From positions 1 through 53,735 of the forward strand of contig NZ_JABBJJ010000043.1 of NCBI RefSeq assembly GCF_012933655.1: 53,735 nt of DNA, read 5' to 3'. Under the pieces are notes generated by a model that was not told the DNA's origin, searched no databases, and was given only the letters and a program-made list of their open reading frames with translations. Below are positions 19,011-28,201 of this stretch, piece after piece. Position 1 is the stretch's first letter, and every line of letters starts with the position of its first letter. The translations under genes were made by a program, and so were the position numbers. This DNA comes from Pyxidicoccus fallax (GTDB lineage: Bacteria; Myxococcota; Myxococcia; Myxococcales; Myxococcaceae).

Positions 19011-21566
19011 TCAATATTCGAGCGTGGCCTTGAGCCAGCCGGCGCGGCCGGGCCGCTGCACGCCGAAGAAGTCGAAGACCTTCGCCGCGGTGAGGTTCTC
19101 CAGCTCGGCGGTGAGGCCCACCGTCACCCCGCCGCGCCGGACGCGATAGCCCACGCCCGCGGCCTGGACGAACTGGGAGGCAATCTCCTCCTTGGAGTCC
19201 ACCGCGCCCAGGCTCTCCCAGTTGCGGAAGAAGCGGTGCACGTAGCGGGTGCTCCAGAAGGGGGACAGCTCGTCCTCCTGGGTGGCGAGCCCGCGCAGGG
19301 ACACCCGCGCGGTGGCGTTGGCGAAGAACCAGGGCCGGTTGGGCAGCCGCGTGCCCTCGAAGGTGCTGAAGGCGCCCTCTTCCGACGTGTTGCGCAGGTC
19401 CTGGAAGGTGGCGTTGGCGTCGAGGCTGACGAGCCCGCCCGGTGACGTCCACCCCGCCGCGCCCTCCACGCCCAGCACGCGGGCCGAGTACACGTTCTGG
19501 TAGCTCCAGTCCCTGTCCCTTCCGGTGAGGAGGATGAGGTTGTCCGCGAGCCGGGCGAAGCCGTTGAGCTCGCCCCGGAAGGCGCCCAGCCCCGTGCGCA
19601 GCGGCACCGTGGCGACGCCGATGTTCAGGTTGTGGCTGTGCTCCGGCTCCAGGTCGAGGTTCGCGTTGACGAGCACGCCATTGCCGAAGACCTCGTCGGG
19701 GCGGGGCAGGCGGGTGGCCCGCTCGTAGCTGGCCTTGAGGTAGAGCGGCTCGCCCAGGCGCAGCCGCAGCGCCGCGCCACCGCCGAGCTGGTGCAGGTCC
19801 CTGTCCTTCCTCCGCCAGCCGCCGGTATCCGCGGGCTCCCGCGCGCGGGCCGCGTAGACGTAGTCCTTGCCGAAGACGATGACCTCCAGCGCGTCATCGA
19901 AGAGGTCCACCTCGTATTCGAGGCCGGTGACGAAGGAGAGCAGCGTGCGGTCCGCGGACAGCGGGTCCGGGTCGGTGGGGCTGACCGGGCGCCGCTCCTC
20001 GCCGGTGCGCAGCGTCAGCGTGGGCGCGACGGCGAGGCGCAGCGTCTGGGCCTTCGCGACGTCCCAGCCCACGTGGGCGCGGCCGTAGAAGGCCTGCTGC
20101 CACACGGTCTGGTCGGTGGCGTCGCCGCCAATCTCGCCCGGCACCGTGCGTGGGTTCACCCGGTTGCCGTACCAGTCGTAGACCCACTCGGAGACGTCGA
20201 CGAGCTCGGTGGCCTGCCAGCCGTAGCCCACCAGCGCGTCCAGGCGCACCGCGGGGGAGAGCGCCTTCTCGTAGAGGAGCTGGCCTCCCAGCGCGGTGGC
20301 GCCGTAGCGGGCCTCGCCATACGGGGTGCCGCGCATCACCAGGTTGTGCTGCAGCTCCTTGTCGTGCCCGGAGCCGAAGGCGCGCACCACGAAGCGGTCG
20401 GCCCAGGCGAGCCCGGTGTACCCGGCCTCGAGACCGCCGCCGAGCGCCTGGTAGCCGTCATGGAAGCGCTGGACGGTGACGGGGCGGATGCTGCCGCGCT
20501 CGTCGGCGACCTCGGTGTCCACGGAGTAGTCGTTGTCGGTGGTGTCGGCGAAGAAGTGGGCGCGCGCGAAGAAGCCCCGCTCGGCCGGCTTGAAGCTTCC
20601 TCCGAGCGTCAGGCGGTAGGTGCCGAAGGCGCCGCCCTGGAGCGAGGCGGCGCCGTGCAGGCCCTCCTCCAGCGGCGCGGGGGTGAGGTTGACCGCGCCG
20701 CCCAGCGCGTCCGCGCCGTAGCGCACCGGCACCACGCCCCGGTAGAGCTGCACGGAGTCCACGAGGTTCACCGGCACGTTGGCGATGCCGAAGGGGTAGC
20801 CCGCGAGGTCCAGCGGCACGCCGTCCAGGAAGAAGCGGATCTGGTCGTCGGTGAGCCCGTTGAGGGAGAAGAGCGCGGTGCTGCCGAGGCCACCGGCGCG
20901 GCGCACCTCCACGCCCTCCTGCGAGGCCAGCACCTGTCCCAGGTCCGCGGAGCGGGCCTTCGCGCGCCGGATGCTGATGACCTTCACGGCCTCGGCGGAC
21001 TGGCGCATCCGCTCCGCCTCCGAGCGGCCCGACACCGTCGTCTCCAGGCCCTTGCCCTCGGCGGGCTTCTCGTCCGTGGGCGCGGGCTCGGTGCCCGCGG
21101 CCGTGGGTGCCTCCGAGGCCGGCGTTTCAGCAGATGGGGGCACCGGGTCGAGCTTGAAGGTGTGGAGCAGCTCGATTTGCACGGCCACCGGCTCGCCGCC
21201 GACGCGCGCGGGCTCGAAGCGGAAGGAGAGGCTGGCCGTGCGCACCGCCTCGTCGAACGCCGGGCCCGCCGAGCGCACCACCTCGGACTCCGTGACGACG
21301 CCGTGCTCGTCGATGGTCAGCCGCAGCACCACCTCGCCCTCGAGGCCGGCCGCCCGCTCTGCTTCCGGGTACGGGACGACGACGCTGTCGATGCGCTGGG
21401 GCGGCTGGACCTCGGAGACGGGCACCGTCTCCGGAGCGGGCGTTGCCGCTGGCGAGGGCGCCGCCTCCGCGGGAGTCGCCTCGGACGGGGACGGAGGCAC
21501 GGACGAGCCTGGCGGCGCGGAGGCCACCGAGAGGAGCAGGGCGAGCGACGTGAAGGGCGAGAACAT
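19011..21566 (-). CDS. TonB-dependent receptor with N-terminal TonB C-terminal domain (MxcH-like)
   Basis: 851 residues. Signal peptide MFSPFTSLALLLSVASA is followed by a Pro/Ala/Glu linker. A complete TonB/TolA C-terminal-type domain spans about 60-140 (PYPEAERAAGLEGEVVLRLT, then SLSFRFEPARVGGEPVAVQI). After a second Pro/Glu linker comes the receptor plug (about 190-310, RSADLGQVLASQEGVEVRR, FFLDGVPLDLAGYPFG, RYGADALGGAVNLTP). A ~540-residue beta-barrel ends in the aromatic LKATLEY. It should import a ferric siderophore across the outer membrane. The fused TonB-like module is unusual. It resembles MxcH of myxochelin loci, from memory. The promoter region at 21567-21650 is AT-rich. Confidence 0.85.
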   Translation of the reverse strand: MFSPFTSLALLLSVASAPPGSSVPPSPSEATPAEAAPSPAATPAPETVPVSEVQPPQRIDSVVVPYPEAERAAGLEGEVVLRLTIDEHGVVTESEVVRSAGPAFDEAVRTASLSFRFEPARVGGEPVAVQIELLHTFKLDPVPPSAETPASEAPTAAGTEPAPTDEKPAEGKGLETTVSGRSEAERMRQSAEAVKVISIRRAKARSADLGQVLASQEGVEVRRAGGLGSTALFSLNGLTDDQIRFFLDGVPLDLAGYPFGIANVPVNLVDSVQLYRGVVPVRYGADALGGAVNLTPAPLEEGLHGAASLQGGAFGTYRLTLGGSFKPAERGFFARAHFFADTTDNDYSVDTEVADERGSIRPVTVQRFHDGYQALGGGLEAGYTGLAWADRFVVRAFGSGHDKELQHNLVMRGTPYGEARYGATALGGQLLYEKALSPAVRLDALVGYGWQATELVDVSEWVYDWYGNRVNPRTVPGEIGGDATDQTVWQQAFYGRAHVGWDVAKAQTLRLAVAPTLTLRTGEERRPVSPTDPDPLSADRTLLSFVTGLEYEVDLFDDALEVIVFGKDYVYAARAREPADTGGWRRKDRDLHQLGGGAALRLRLGEPLYLKASYERATRLPRPDEVFGNGVLVNANLDLEPEHSHNLNIGVATVPLRTGLGAFRGELNGFARLADNLILLTGRDRDWSYQNVYSARVLGVEGAAGWTSPGGLVSLDANATFQDLRNTSEEGAFSTFEGTRLPNRPWFFANATARVSLRGLATQEDELSPFWSTRYVHRFFRNWESLGAVDSKEEIASQFVQAAGVGYRVRRGGVTVGLTAELENLTAAKVFDFFGVQRPGRAGWLKATLEY

Positions 21567-21595
21567 CCGCTATCCGGGGCTTATTTGGTTTTGCG

Positions 21596-21612
21596 ACGCA
21601 TTATCAACTCTG
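21596..21612 (-). promoter_or_regulatory. Possible half Fur site before the receptor gene
   Basis: Read on the minus strand, the AT-rich patch 30-46 bases before the receptor start contains TTGATAATGCGTCGCAA. The left half matches a Fur half-site (TGATAAT) well and the right half poorly. Given the iron context it may be a weak Fur operator. Confidence 0.28.
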
Positions 21613-21825
21613 CGCCAGGGGCTATATGGGGGATTGCGTCCGGCGGGTCAAGGCGGGGTCGGGCGCCGCGCTGCTCGGTGTCAGTAGCCGGTGAGGGAGG
21701 CGCGGCGGAACGCGGTCGGGGCGACATCACGTCTCTCGGATGCGGGCTCATTCCCTGGTGGGCGATTGCGGCTTGTCAGTGCGGGTTGTTAGAGCAGGGG
21801 AGAAGACTCGCAGGGGGAATCCACG

Positions 21826-24800
21826 ATGCCGGAAGCGATGGGAGCGTCAGCCCTGTTCGAGCGGGAACCCACGAAGCGGGCGGCTCGCGGAGCCCGGTGT
21901 GGTGTCGCCGCGGTGCCCTTCACCCTGCCGGACGGCATTCCCATGGCAGGGTATTCGCTCATGGGCAAGGCGGGGAGGCGGGCGGCCTGGGAGCTGTGCG
22001 CGCGGGCCCTGGTGCTGGAGGACGACGCGGGGCACGTGGTGGCGTTCGTGACGGCGGACCTGATGTCGGCCTCGCGCTACCTGCACGAACGCGCCGCGGC
22101 GCTGACGCGGCAGGGGGCCTCGGGGCTGGACGTGCACCAGATCGTCCTCATGGGCACGCACACGCACACGGCGCCCGGCGGCTTCTACGGCAACAACCTC
22201 TACGACACGATTGCCCAGAGCGTGCCCGGCTTCCGGCGGCGGCTCGCGGATGACCTCGCGCGGGCCATCGCGGACGCCATCGAGGAGGCGTGGCGCACGG
22301 CCCGCCCCGCGCGCATCTCGCTCCAGACGGAGCGCCTGTGGGGCGTGAGCCGCAACCGGAGCCTCGCCCCCTTCCGGGAGAATCCGGAGGCCGCGCACTG
22401 GAACAGCGACCCGGCGTTCCCCGGCTACCGGGATGGAAGTGAAGGCCCCCGCTCCGCGGAGCAGCTCGCGGTGGACCCTCGCGTGGTCATCCTGTCCGCG
22501 TATGACGACGAGGGGCGCCGCATCGGCACGTTCGCCACCTTCGGCTGTCACAACACGGCGCTGGGCGTGGACCAGAAGTACTACGCGCCGGACTGGACGG
22601 GCATCGCCGCGTCGCTCGTGGAGCAGGACGTGACGCACGGCGCGCCCATCACCCTGGTGGGGCTGTCGGGAGCGGGGGACGCGTCTCCCACGCCTCCGGG
22701 AGATGATGCGTCCCACTACAAGGGGCCGAAGAAGCAGGGCGTGGACCTGGCGCGCTTCGTCGGCGCGGAGGTGGCGCGCACCATCCTGGCCTCGCATGCG
22801 CGGCCGCCGCGGCTGGTACCCATCTCGCTCCAGAGCTGGTTCGAGGAGTGGGTGCCCGCGCCGGGCTCGGACGTCGCGGGCCTGCCGGGCACGCGTCTGG
22901 CGAAGTGGGAGCTGGGCGCGCCCGCGCTCGCGGGGGCGGAGGATGGCCGCTCGCTGCTGTATCCGGGGCTGGTGCGAGAGGGGATGCGGGGCGGGAAGTT
23001 CGCGCCCGGCCATCCGCAGTTCCCCAAGGTGCCCGCGCTCGGCGTGGTGGGGTCGCTGCTGAAGGGGCTGGCCAACCTGAAGCCCTCGCCGTGCCACGCG
23101 CTGCACGTGGTGCGGGTGGCGGACCATGCCTTCGCCACGGTGCCGGGAGAGCCCACGGCGTGCGCCGCCTTCCAGATTGAGTCCGCCCTGCGCCGGCTGC
23201 CGGGCCTGGCCACCGCGTCGGTGCTGGGCTACGCGGGGGACTTCGCGGGCTACTTCACCACGCGCGCGGAGTTCCTCCTCCAGCACTACGAGGGCGCCTC
23301 GACGCTCTATGGCTCGGAGAGCGTCAACCACCTCGCGGCGCGGCTGGCGCGGCTCGCCCGGAGCGCGCCCTTCGCCGCGCCCGGACGCGAGGTGGCCGCC
23401 TTCCAGCTGGAGGCGCCCGAGGAGGCGGAAGCGTCCATCGCGCCGCGCGCCGCCGCGCCCCCGGCCGCGTCCCTCACCCTGAAGCGCTCGGCGCCGCTCG
23501 TCGTCACGGAGCGCTCGAATGCACCCGCCGAGGGCGGAGGCTCGGGCACATCCGCGGCACTCGCCGCCACCGCGACCTCCGGTGAGGCCATCGCCTCGGG
23601 CGGCCACCGCGAGGGGCGCACCGTGTTCGCCTGGTGGGCGTGGCCCGCGGAGCATGCGCCGGAGGACGTGCTCCGGGTCCAGTTGGAGCTTCGCGCCAGC
23701 GGCGGGCCCGAGGAGGTCCATCTCCTGAACCCGGTGGAGGTGCGGCTGCTGGACGAGCCGCTCTTCGGGGAAGGGCGCCACGTGTGGCAGGCGCGCTTCG
23801 AGCTCGACGCGTCACTGGAGGGCCTGTCCATCGAGGCCATCCCCCGTCCTCCCGCGCCCTTCAGCGCCCGCTCCGTGGTGCTCGAGCGCGCGCCGGAGCT
23901 GGGGGTCGCTCCCGCGGAGCCCCGCGTCGTGCTGGAGCTGTCGCCGTTCACCGCGGCGTCCGCCGTCGCGCCCGCCCTGGCCAACGCGCGCTCGCGGGCG
24001 CGAGCCGTGCCTCCTCCGGAGACCGAGGACGAGGGCGTCCCGCCCATGGGCCCGGTCGAGGTGGAGGAACTCCTTCGCGAGGCGGAGCGAGACCCCGTCG
24101 GCGTGGGCCGGCTCCTCTCCGCGCGCATCGACGCCAGCGCGCAGCCCTCCGATGAGGAGGCCGCCGCCCTGGCGCGCAAGACGGTCGCCGCGCTGCGGGA
24201 GCGCGCCGAGACGCCCGAGGGCGCGGTGATGTTGGAGGCCTTCGCGCCACCGGCGCCGACGAAGGCCGCCCCCGCCATCCGGCTGCCGGAGGGCTTCACC
24301 TTCGACGGGTACGACCCGGACGCCATCCCCATCGACCCGACGAACACCCGGTTCGAGACGAAGGCGGACTGGCTGTCCTACGTGGTCTTCGCCGGGGGCC
24401 TGTACCACACGCGGCTGTTGAAGCTGGACCCGGTCCGGCGCAACGGCGCGTTCAACTCCCGCTTCACCTACCCGCTGGCCTCGCCGACGAAGGAGACGCC
24501 GGTGGAGGTGGCGCTGTTCTCCGACTTCGGCAACGGGCTGCCCCATGCGCGCTACATCGCGCGGCAGCTCACCGCGTGCCCCTACGCCATCCACCTGGGG
24601 GACGTGTACTACGCGGGCACGCGCCAGGAGTTCGAGCACTTCTTCGCCGAGCCCCTGGAGCCCCTGCTCGAGAACACGGAGCTGTTCATGCTCGCGGGCA
24701 ACCACGAGATGTACAGCCGGGGCACGACGTTCCACGCCTGGCTGGACAAGAAGCGCGACCGCTACCCGGAGCGGCAGAAGCAGGAGGGCGCGACCTTCCG

Positions 24801-25377
24801 GCTCGTCTCGGACCGCTTCCAGATTGTCGGCGTGGACACCGCCTGGTGGAAGTACGGCCGCATCGAGCCGGAGGTGCTGGAGTTGGTGCGCGGGTGGCTG
24901 CGGGAGGGGCGCGACGCGCGCATGAACATCCTGCTCACCTCCGAGCACGGCTGGGACTTCGGCAGCGCGAAGACGACGGACCTCCTGAAGGAGGACCTGC
25001 GCGGCATCGTCGACGCCGGCCTCGTGGACCTGTGGTTCTGGGGCAACGTGCACCACGCCGCGCTCTACGAGCCCTCCGCGCTGGGGCCGTTCGTGGCGAG
25101 CTGCATCGGCCACGCGGGCTACCCGTACTACACGCTGAAGCCGGGGGACGCGCCGAAGAGCGCCGCGCCGGTGCGCTGGGCCGAGTACGAGCACCGCTTC
25201 TCCGGCTGGAAGGCCGCGGGCGGAGGCCCCCTGCGCGAGGACATGGGCAACAACGGCTGGTGCAAGCTGCGCCTGCTGCACGACGGCACCGCCGAGCTCG
25301 TCTACATCGACTGGCGCCGGCGCGAGCGCCACCGCGCGAAGGTGGCGCGCACGCCCCAGGGCGTCGTCCTGACCTGA
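21826..25377 (+). CDS. Neutral ceramidase-like / metallophosphoesterase fusion enzyme
   Basis: 1183 residues with two catalytic halves. The N-terminal ~520 residues match neutral ceramidases: GTHTHTAPGGF (zinc ligands His112/His114), FGCHNTALG (His242), GAGDASP with probable nucleophile Ser287, and VLGYAGDFAGYFTTRAEFLL. A Pro/Ala/Glu-rich middle (about 520-830) contains beta-sandwich-like sequence. The C-terminal half (about 890-1180) is a calcineurin-like phosphoesterase: SDFGNG (Asp900), LGDVYYAG (Asp926), GNHEMY (Asn959-His960), SEHGWD (His1041) and NVHHAALY (His1076/His1077). All ligands are present. No signal peptide is seen. GGGGGAA lies 8 bases before ATG 21826. It may cleave ceramide-like amides and a phosphate group of the same lipid; that is inference. 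Confidence 0.85.
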   Translation: MPEAMGASALFEREPTKRAARGARCGVAAVPFTLPDGIPMAGYSLMGKAGRRAAWELCARALVLEDDAGHVVAFVTADLMSASRYLHERAAALTRQGASGLDVHQIVLMGTHTHTAPGGFYGNNLYDTIAQSVPGFRRRLADDLARAIADAIEEAWRTARPARISLQTERLWGVSRNRSLAPFRENPEAAHWNSDPAFPGYRDGSEGPRSAEQLAVDPRVVILSAYDDEGRRIGTFATFGCHNTALGVDQKYYAPDWTGIAASLVEQDVTHGAPITLVGLSGAGDASPTPPGDDASHYKGPKKQGVDLARFVGAEVARTILASHARPPRLVPISLQSWFEEWVPAPGSDVAGLPGTRLAKWELGAPALAGAEDGRSLLYPGLVREGMRGGKFAPGHPQFPKVPALGVVGSLLKGLANLKPSPCHALHVVRVADHAFATVPGEPTACAAFQIESALRRLPGLATASVLGYAGDFAGYFTTRAEFLLQHYEGASTLYGSESVNHLAARLARLARSAPFAAPGREVAAFQLEAPEEAEASIAPRAAAPPAASLTLKRSAPLVVTERSNAPAEGGGSGTSAALAATATSGEAIASGGHREGRTVFAWWAWPAEHAPEDVLRVQLELRASGGPEEVHLLNPVEVRLLDEPLFGEGRHVWQARFELDASLEGLSIEAIPRPPAPFSARSVVLERAPELGVAPAEPRVVLELSPFTAASAVAPALANARSRARAVPPPETEDEGVPPMGPVEVEELLREAERDPVGVGRLLSARIDASAQPSDEEAAALARKTVAALRERAETPEGAVMLEAFAPPAPTKAAPAIRLPEGFTFDGYDPDAIPIDPTNTRFETKADWLSYVVFAGGLYHTRLLKLDPVRRNGAFNSRFTYPLASPTKETPVEVALFSDFGNGLPHARYIARQLTACPYAIHLGDVYYAGTRQEFEHFFAEPLEPLLENTELFMLAGNHEMYSRGTTFHAWLDKKRDRYPERQKQEGATFRLVSDRFQIVGVDTAWWKYGRIEPEVLELVRGWLREGRDARMNILLTSEHGWDFGSAKTTDLLKEDLRGIVDAGLVDLWFWGNVHHAALYEPSALGPFVASCIGHAGYPYYTLKPGDAPKSAAPVRWAEYEHRFSGWKAAGGGPLREDMGNNGWCKLRLLHDGTAELVYIDWRRRERHRAKVARTPQGVVLT

Positions 25378-25585
25378 CGCGGATGAGGGGGCGGAGGGCG
25401 CCAGGGCCTGGCGCGCCTGACCGCGCCTCCCCATGGGGAGGCTGGGACGGGCGGAGGATGCCGCGCAGCCTCGCTCCGGCCCCGGGCGGCGGCGGAGGCG
25501 TGCGCCGCCCGTCACGACGGCTGTGGCCACTCTCCAACCATGGGGCGAGGAGCCCCGGCCGGCCGTCCGTGACTGGAGGTGTCTC

Positions 25586-26794
25586 ATGGCCCGCGCATTC
25601 GACATCACCACCACCTCACCGTCGCTGCGGCTCGACGGGAACCGGAAGGGCGAGGTGGCGTTCACCGTCACCAACTCGCTCGGCCGCCCCGTCCGGGGCA
25701 GGGCCGTCGTGGTGCCCGAGGGAGCCACGCCCCCCGAGTGGCTCTCGCTCGCGGGGGATGCCGAGCGCGACTTCCCGCCCAACGGCACGCACGTCTTCCT
25801 GGTGCAGGTGGCCATTCCTCCGTCACGGGGAGCGGGCGAGCACGCCTTCCATCTGCTGGTGGCGGACCAGGCCAACCCCGACGAGCACTTCGCGGACGGG
25901 CCCTCGGTGGCGTTCAAGGTCCCCGCGCCGGTGGCGCCTCCGATGAAGCGCTTCCCCTGGTGGATTCCGGTGTCCGCCGGGGCCGTGCTCCTCATCGCCC
26001 TGGTGACGGGCCTGCTGCTGCGCCGGGGTGGACAGGAGGAGCCACCCGGCACGGGCGGCTCCGGACCGGTGGTGGAGCAGCCTCCGGCCGACCCGCCTCC
26101 GAAGGCCCAGGTGCTGACCTTCAACGGCACCACGTCCTTCGTGGACCTGGGCGAGCCCCTGGCCCTGGAAATCACCGGACCCATCACGATGGAGGCCTGG
26201 ATTCGCCCGACGAACCCCAACAGCGTCCAGAACATCATCGCCCGGGGCTTCGTCTCGAACCCCGGTGGGGAAATCTTCCTGCGCATCGTGTTCCGGAACT
26301 ACCAGGTCGGCTCCAGCATGGACGGCAAGCCCTTCGGGATTACGAGCTCGAGCATGCCCGCGCAGGACCTGAACAACTGGGTCCACGTGGCGGGCACCTT
26401 CGACGGCTCGCAGTGGAGGCTCTACCGCAATGGCGAGCTGCTGTCCGAGTCCCAGCCGCTCACGGAGGGCGGGGCCTATCCCATCCGCGCGCGCTGGGCC
26501 GTTGGCGCCAGGGGCGGCGGCGCCGAGCGGGGCTTCAACGGCAACATCCGCGACGTGCGCATCTGGAGCGTCGCCCGAACGCAGGACCAGATTCGGGAGG
26601 GCATGGACAACCCTCCGGAGGAGAACGAGGACGGCCTGCTGGCCTGGTGGCCCATGAATGAAGGGAAGGGCCAGCGCGTCTCGGACCGCAGCGGCAACGA
26701 GGCCCATGGCTTCGCCCGCAACACGCAGTGGGGCCCCTCCGACGCACCTCCGGCCCCGGCGGCGGACGCGGGCACGCCCGTGCCCGGCCGCTAG
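25586..26794 (+). CDS. Membrane protein with Ig-like domain, TM helix and LamG domain
   Basis: 402 residues from ATG 25586, with GGAGGT five bases upstream. Residues 1-115 form a beta-rich Ig-like domain (GEVAFTVTNSLGRPVRGRAVV, EWLSLAGDAERDFPPNGTHV, PSRGAGEHAFHLLVADQANPDE). A single membrane helix (WWIPVSAGAVLLIALVTGLLL) sits near residues 130-150. After a Pro/Gly linker, a LamG/concanavalin-type domain fills residues 180-385 (FNGTTSFVDLG, ITMEAWIRP, NNWVHVAGTFDGSQWRLYRNG, IRDVRIWSVART, LLAWWPMNEGKG). The Ig-like part probably stays cytoplasmic while LamG is outside, for ligand or glycan binding. It sits between two phosphoesterase genes. The exact partner is unknown. Confidence 0.8.
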   Translation: MARAFDITTTSPSLRLDGNRKGEVAFTVTNSLGRPVRGRAVVVPEGATPPEWLSLAGDAERDFPPNGTHVFLVQVAIPPSRGAGEHAFHLLVADQANPDEHFADGPSVAFKVPAPVAPPMKRFPWWIPVSAGAVLLIALVTGLLLRRGGQEEPPGTGGSGPVVEQPPADPPPKAQVLTFNGTTSFVDLGEPLALEITGPITMEAWIRPTNPNSVQNIIARGFVSNPGGEIFLRIVFRNYQVGSSMDGKPFGITSSSMPAQDLNNWVHVAGTFDGSQWRLYRNGELLSESQPLTEGGAYPIRARWAVGARGGGAERGFNGNIRDVRIWSVARTQDQIREGMDNPPEENEDGLLAWWPMNEGKGQRVSDRSGNEAHGFARNTQWGPSDAPPAPAADAGTPVPGR

Positions 26795-26858
26795 CAGGGC
26801 GGGCGGAGGCCGAACCCCACGGCGCACGAGCCACGGGGCGATTAATCACCGAGGTCCG

Positions 26859-27947
26859 ATGTCCCTCCGAACGCGTCTCCAGGGCCGCTTCCAGCTGATG
26901 GCGGCGGCACTCGTCACCGTCGTCCAGCTCCCTCCGGTGCTGTGGCTGTGCTGGCTCACCCGGACGCCCCTTCCGGCGCTCGCCGCGCTGGGCGTCTCGT
27001 GGCCCTACCTGAAGCAGCTCCAGAGTCCGTGGACGACGACGCCGCGCGCGCCGTCGACCTACGTGGCGCTGGGCTGGTGGTCCGCCTGCCTGGTGTTCGA
27101 CGTGCTCATGCTCCCCGCCTTGCTGGCCATCCGGGCAGGCACGCCCGCGGACGCGACGTGGGGGCTCGCGGGAGCCGTGGCCCTGCTGCTGGGTGGAGAC
27201 GCGGTGCTCGGCCGGCCCCGGCTGCGCAGGCGGACGGTGCGCATCGCCGGACTGCCGCCGGAGCTGGACGGCTACCGCATCGGTCAGCTCTCCGACGTGC
27301 ACTGCGGTCCCCACGTGCCGGAGGAGAAGGTGGCCGGCTGGGTGTCGCGGCTCAACGGGCTCGGCCTGGACCTGGTGACGGTGACGGGCGACCTGATTAC
27401 CCACGGCTCCTCCCATGTCGAGGCCGTGGCGCGGGCGCTCGGTGGGCTGCGCGCGAAGGACGGCGCCTACGTCAGCATGGGCAACCACGACTACTTCACC
27501 GACGGCGAGCAGCTGGTGCGCGAGCTGGAGCGCAATGGCTTGCACGTGCTGCGCAACCGGGGCGTCGTCGTACGGCGGGGCGAGGCGCGCCTCTACGTCG
27601 CGGGCGTGGATGACACCTGGACCTCGCGGCATGACCTGTCGCGGGCGCTCGCGGCGAGGCCGGAGGGCTCGCCCACGGTGCTGCTCGCGCACGACCCGGA
27701 CCTGTTCCCCCAGGCGGTGGAGCGCGGCGTGGAGCTGACGCTCTCCGGCCACACGCACGGCGGGCAGCTCGGAGTGCCGGGGATTCGACGCCTGTCGCTG
27801 GCGCGGGTCATCACCGAGTGGACCGCCGGCCTGTACCGGCGGGGACGCTCGTGGCTGTACGTGAACCGGGGGGCCGGCACCACCGGGCCGCCGGTGCGGC
27901 TGGGCGCTCCGCCCGAGCTGGCCGTCATCACGCTGCGGCGGGAGTGA
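26859..27947 (+). CDS. Membrane-anchored metallophosphoesterase (YkuE/YaeI-like)
   Basis: 362 residues. Three to four N-terminal hydrophobic segments (FQLMAAALVTVVQLPPVLWL, ALGWWSACLVFDVLMLPALLA, WGLAGAVALLLGGDAVLG) anchor a calcineurin-like phosphoesterase with every ligand motif: GQLSDVHCG, VTGDLITHG, MGNHDYF, LLAHDPDLF and LSGHTHGGQLG. The arrangement is that of the YkuE/YaeI group of lipid-active phosphoesterases. It should act on a phosphorylated membrane lipid or similar substrate. GAGG precedes ATG 26859. It follows the LamG gene by 64 bases on the same strand and may form a transcription unit with it. Confidence 0.87.
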   Translation: MSLRTRLQGRFQLMAAALVTVVQLPPVLWLCWLTRTPLPALAALGVSWPYLKQLQSPWTTTPRAPSTYVALGWWSACLVFDVLMLPALLAIRAGTPADATWGLAGAVALLLGGDAVLGRPRLRRRTVRIAGLPPELDGYRIGQLSDVHCGPHVPEEKVAGWVSRLNGLGLDLVTVTGDLITHGSSHVEAVARALGGLRAKDGAYVSMGNHDYFTDGEQLVRELERNGLHVLRNRGVVVRRGEARLYVAGVDDTWTSRHDLSRALAARPEGSPTVLLAHDPDLFPQAVERGVELTLSGHTHGGQLGVPGIRRLSLARVITEWTAGLYRRGRSWLYVNRGAGTTGPPVRLGAPPELAVITLRRE

Positions 27948-28201
27948 GCGCCGCGTCGCGCGTGCATTCCGTGTCCCGCGCCGGGACGGGCCCGCGCGCC
28001 GTGTCCCCTCCGCCCCCGCACCGCGCCTTCTCCGGGAGCGCCCCGTGGTGCCCCTTTGGGGAACGCCGCTTCCCTTCGTGAGTGCGGGCCACGCCACCTG
28101 GGCCCCGCGCCGCGTCCCCATCCGCGCGTTTCGTTCGGCTCTCGTCATGGCACCCGCACTGCACAGGCGCACGGCGGGGGCTGTGACAGGAGCACGGTGC
28201 A

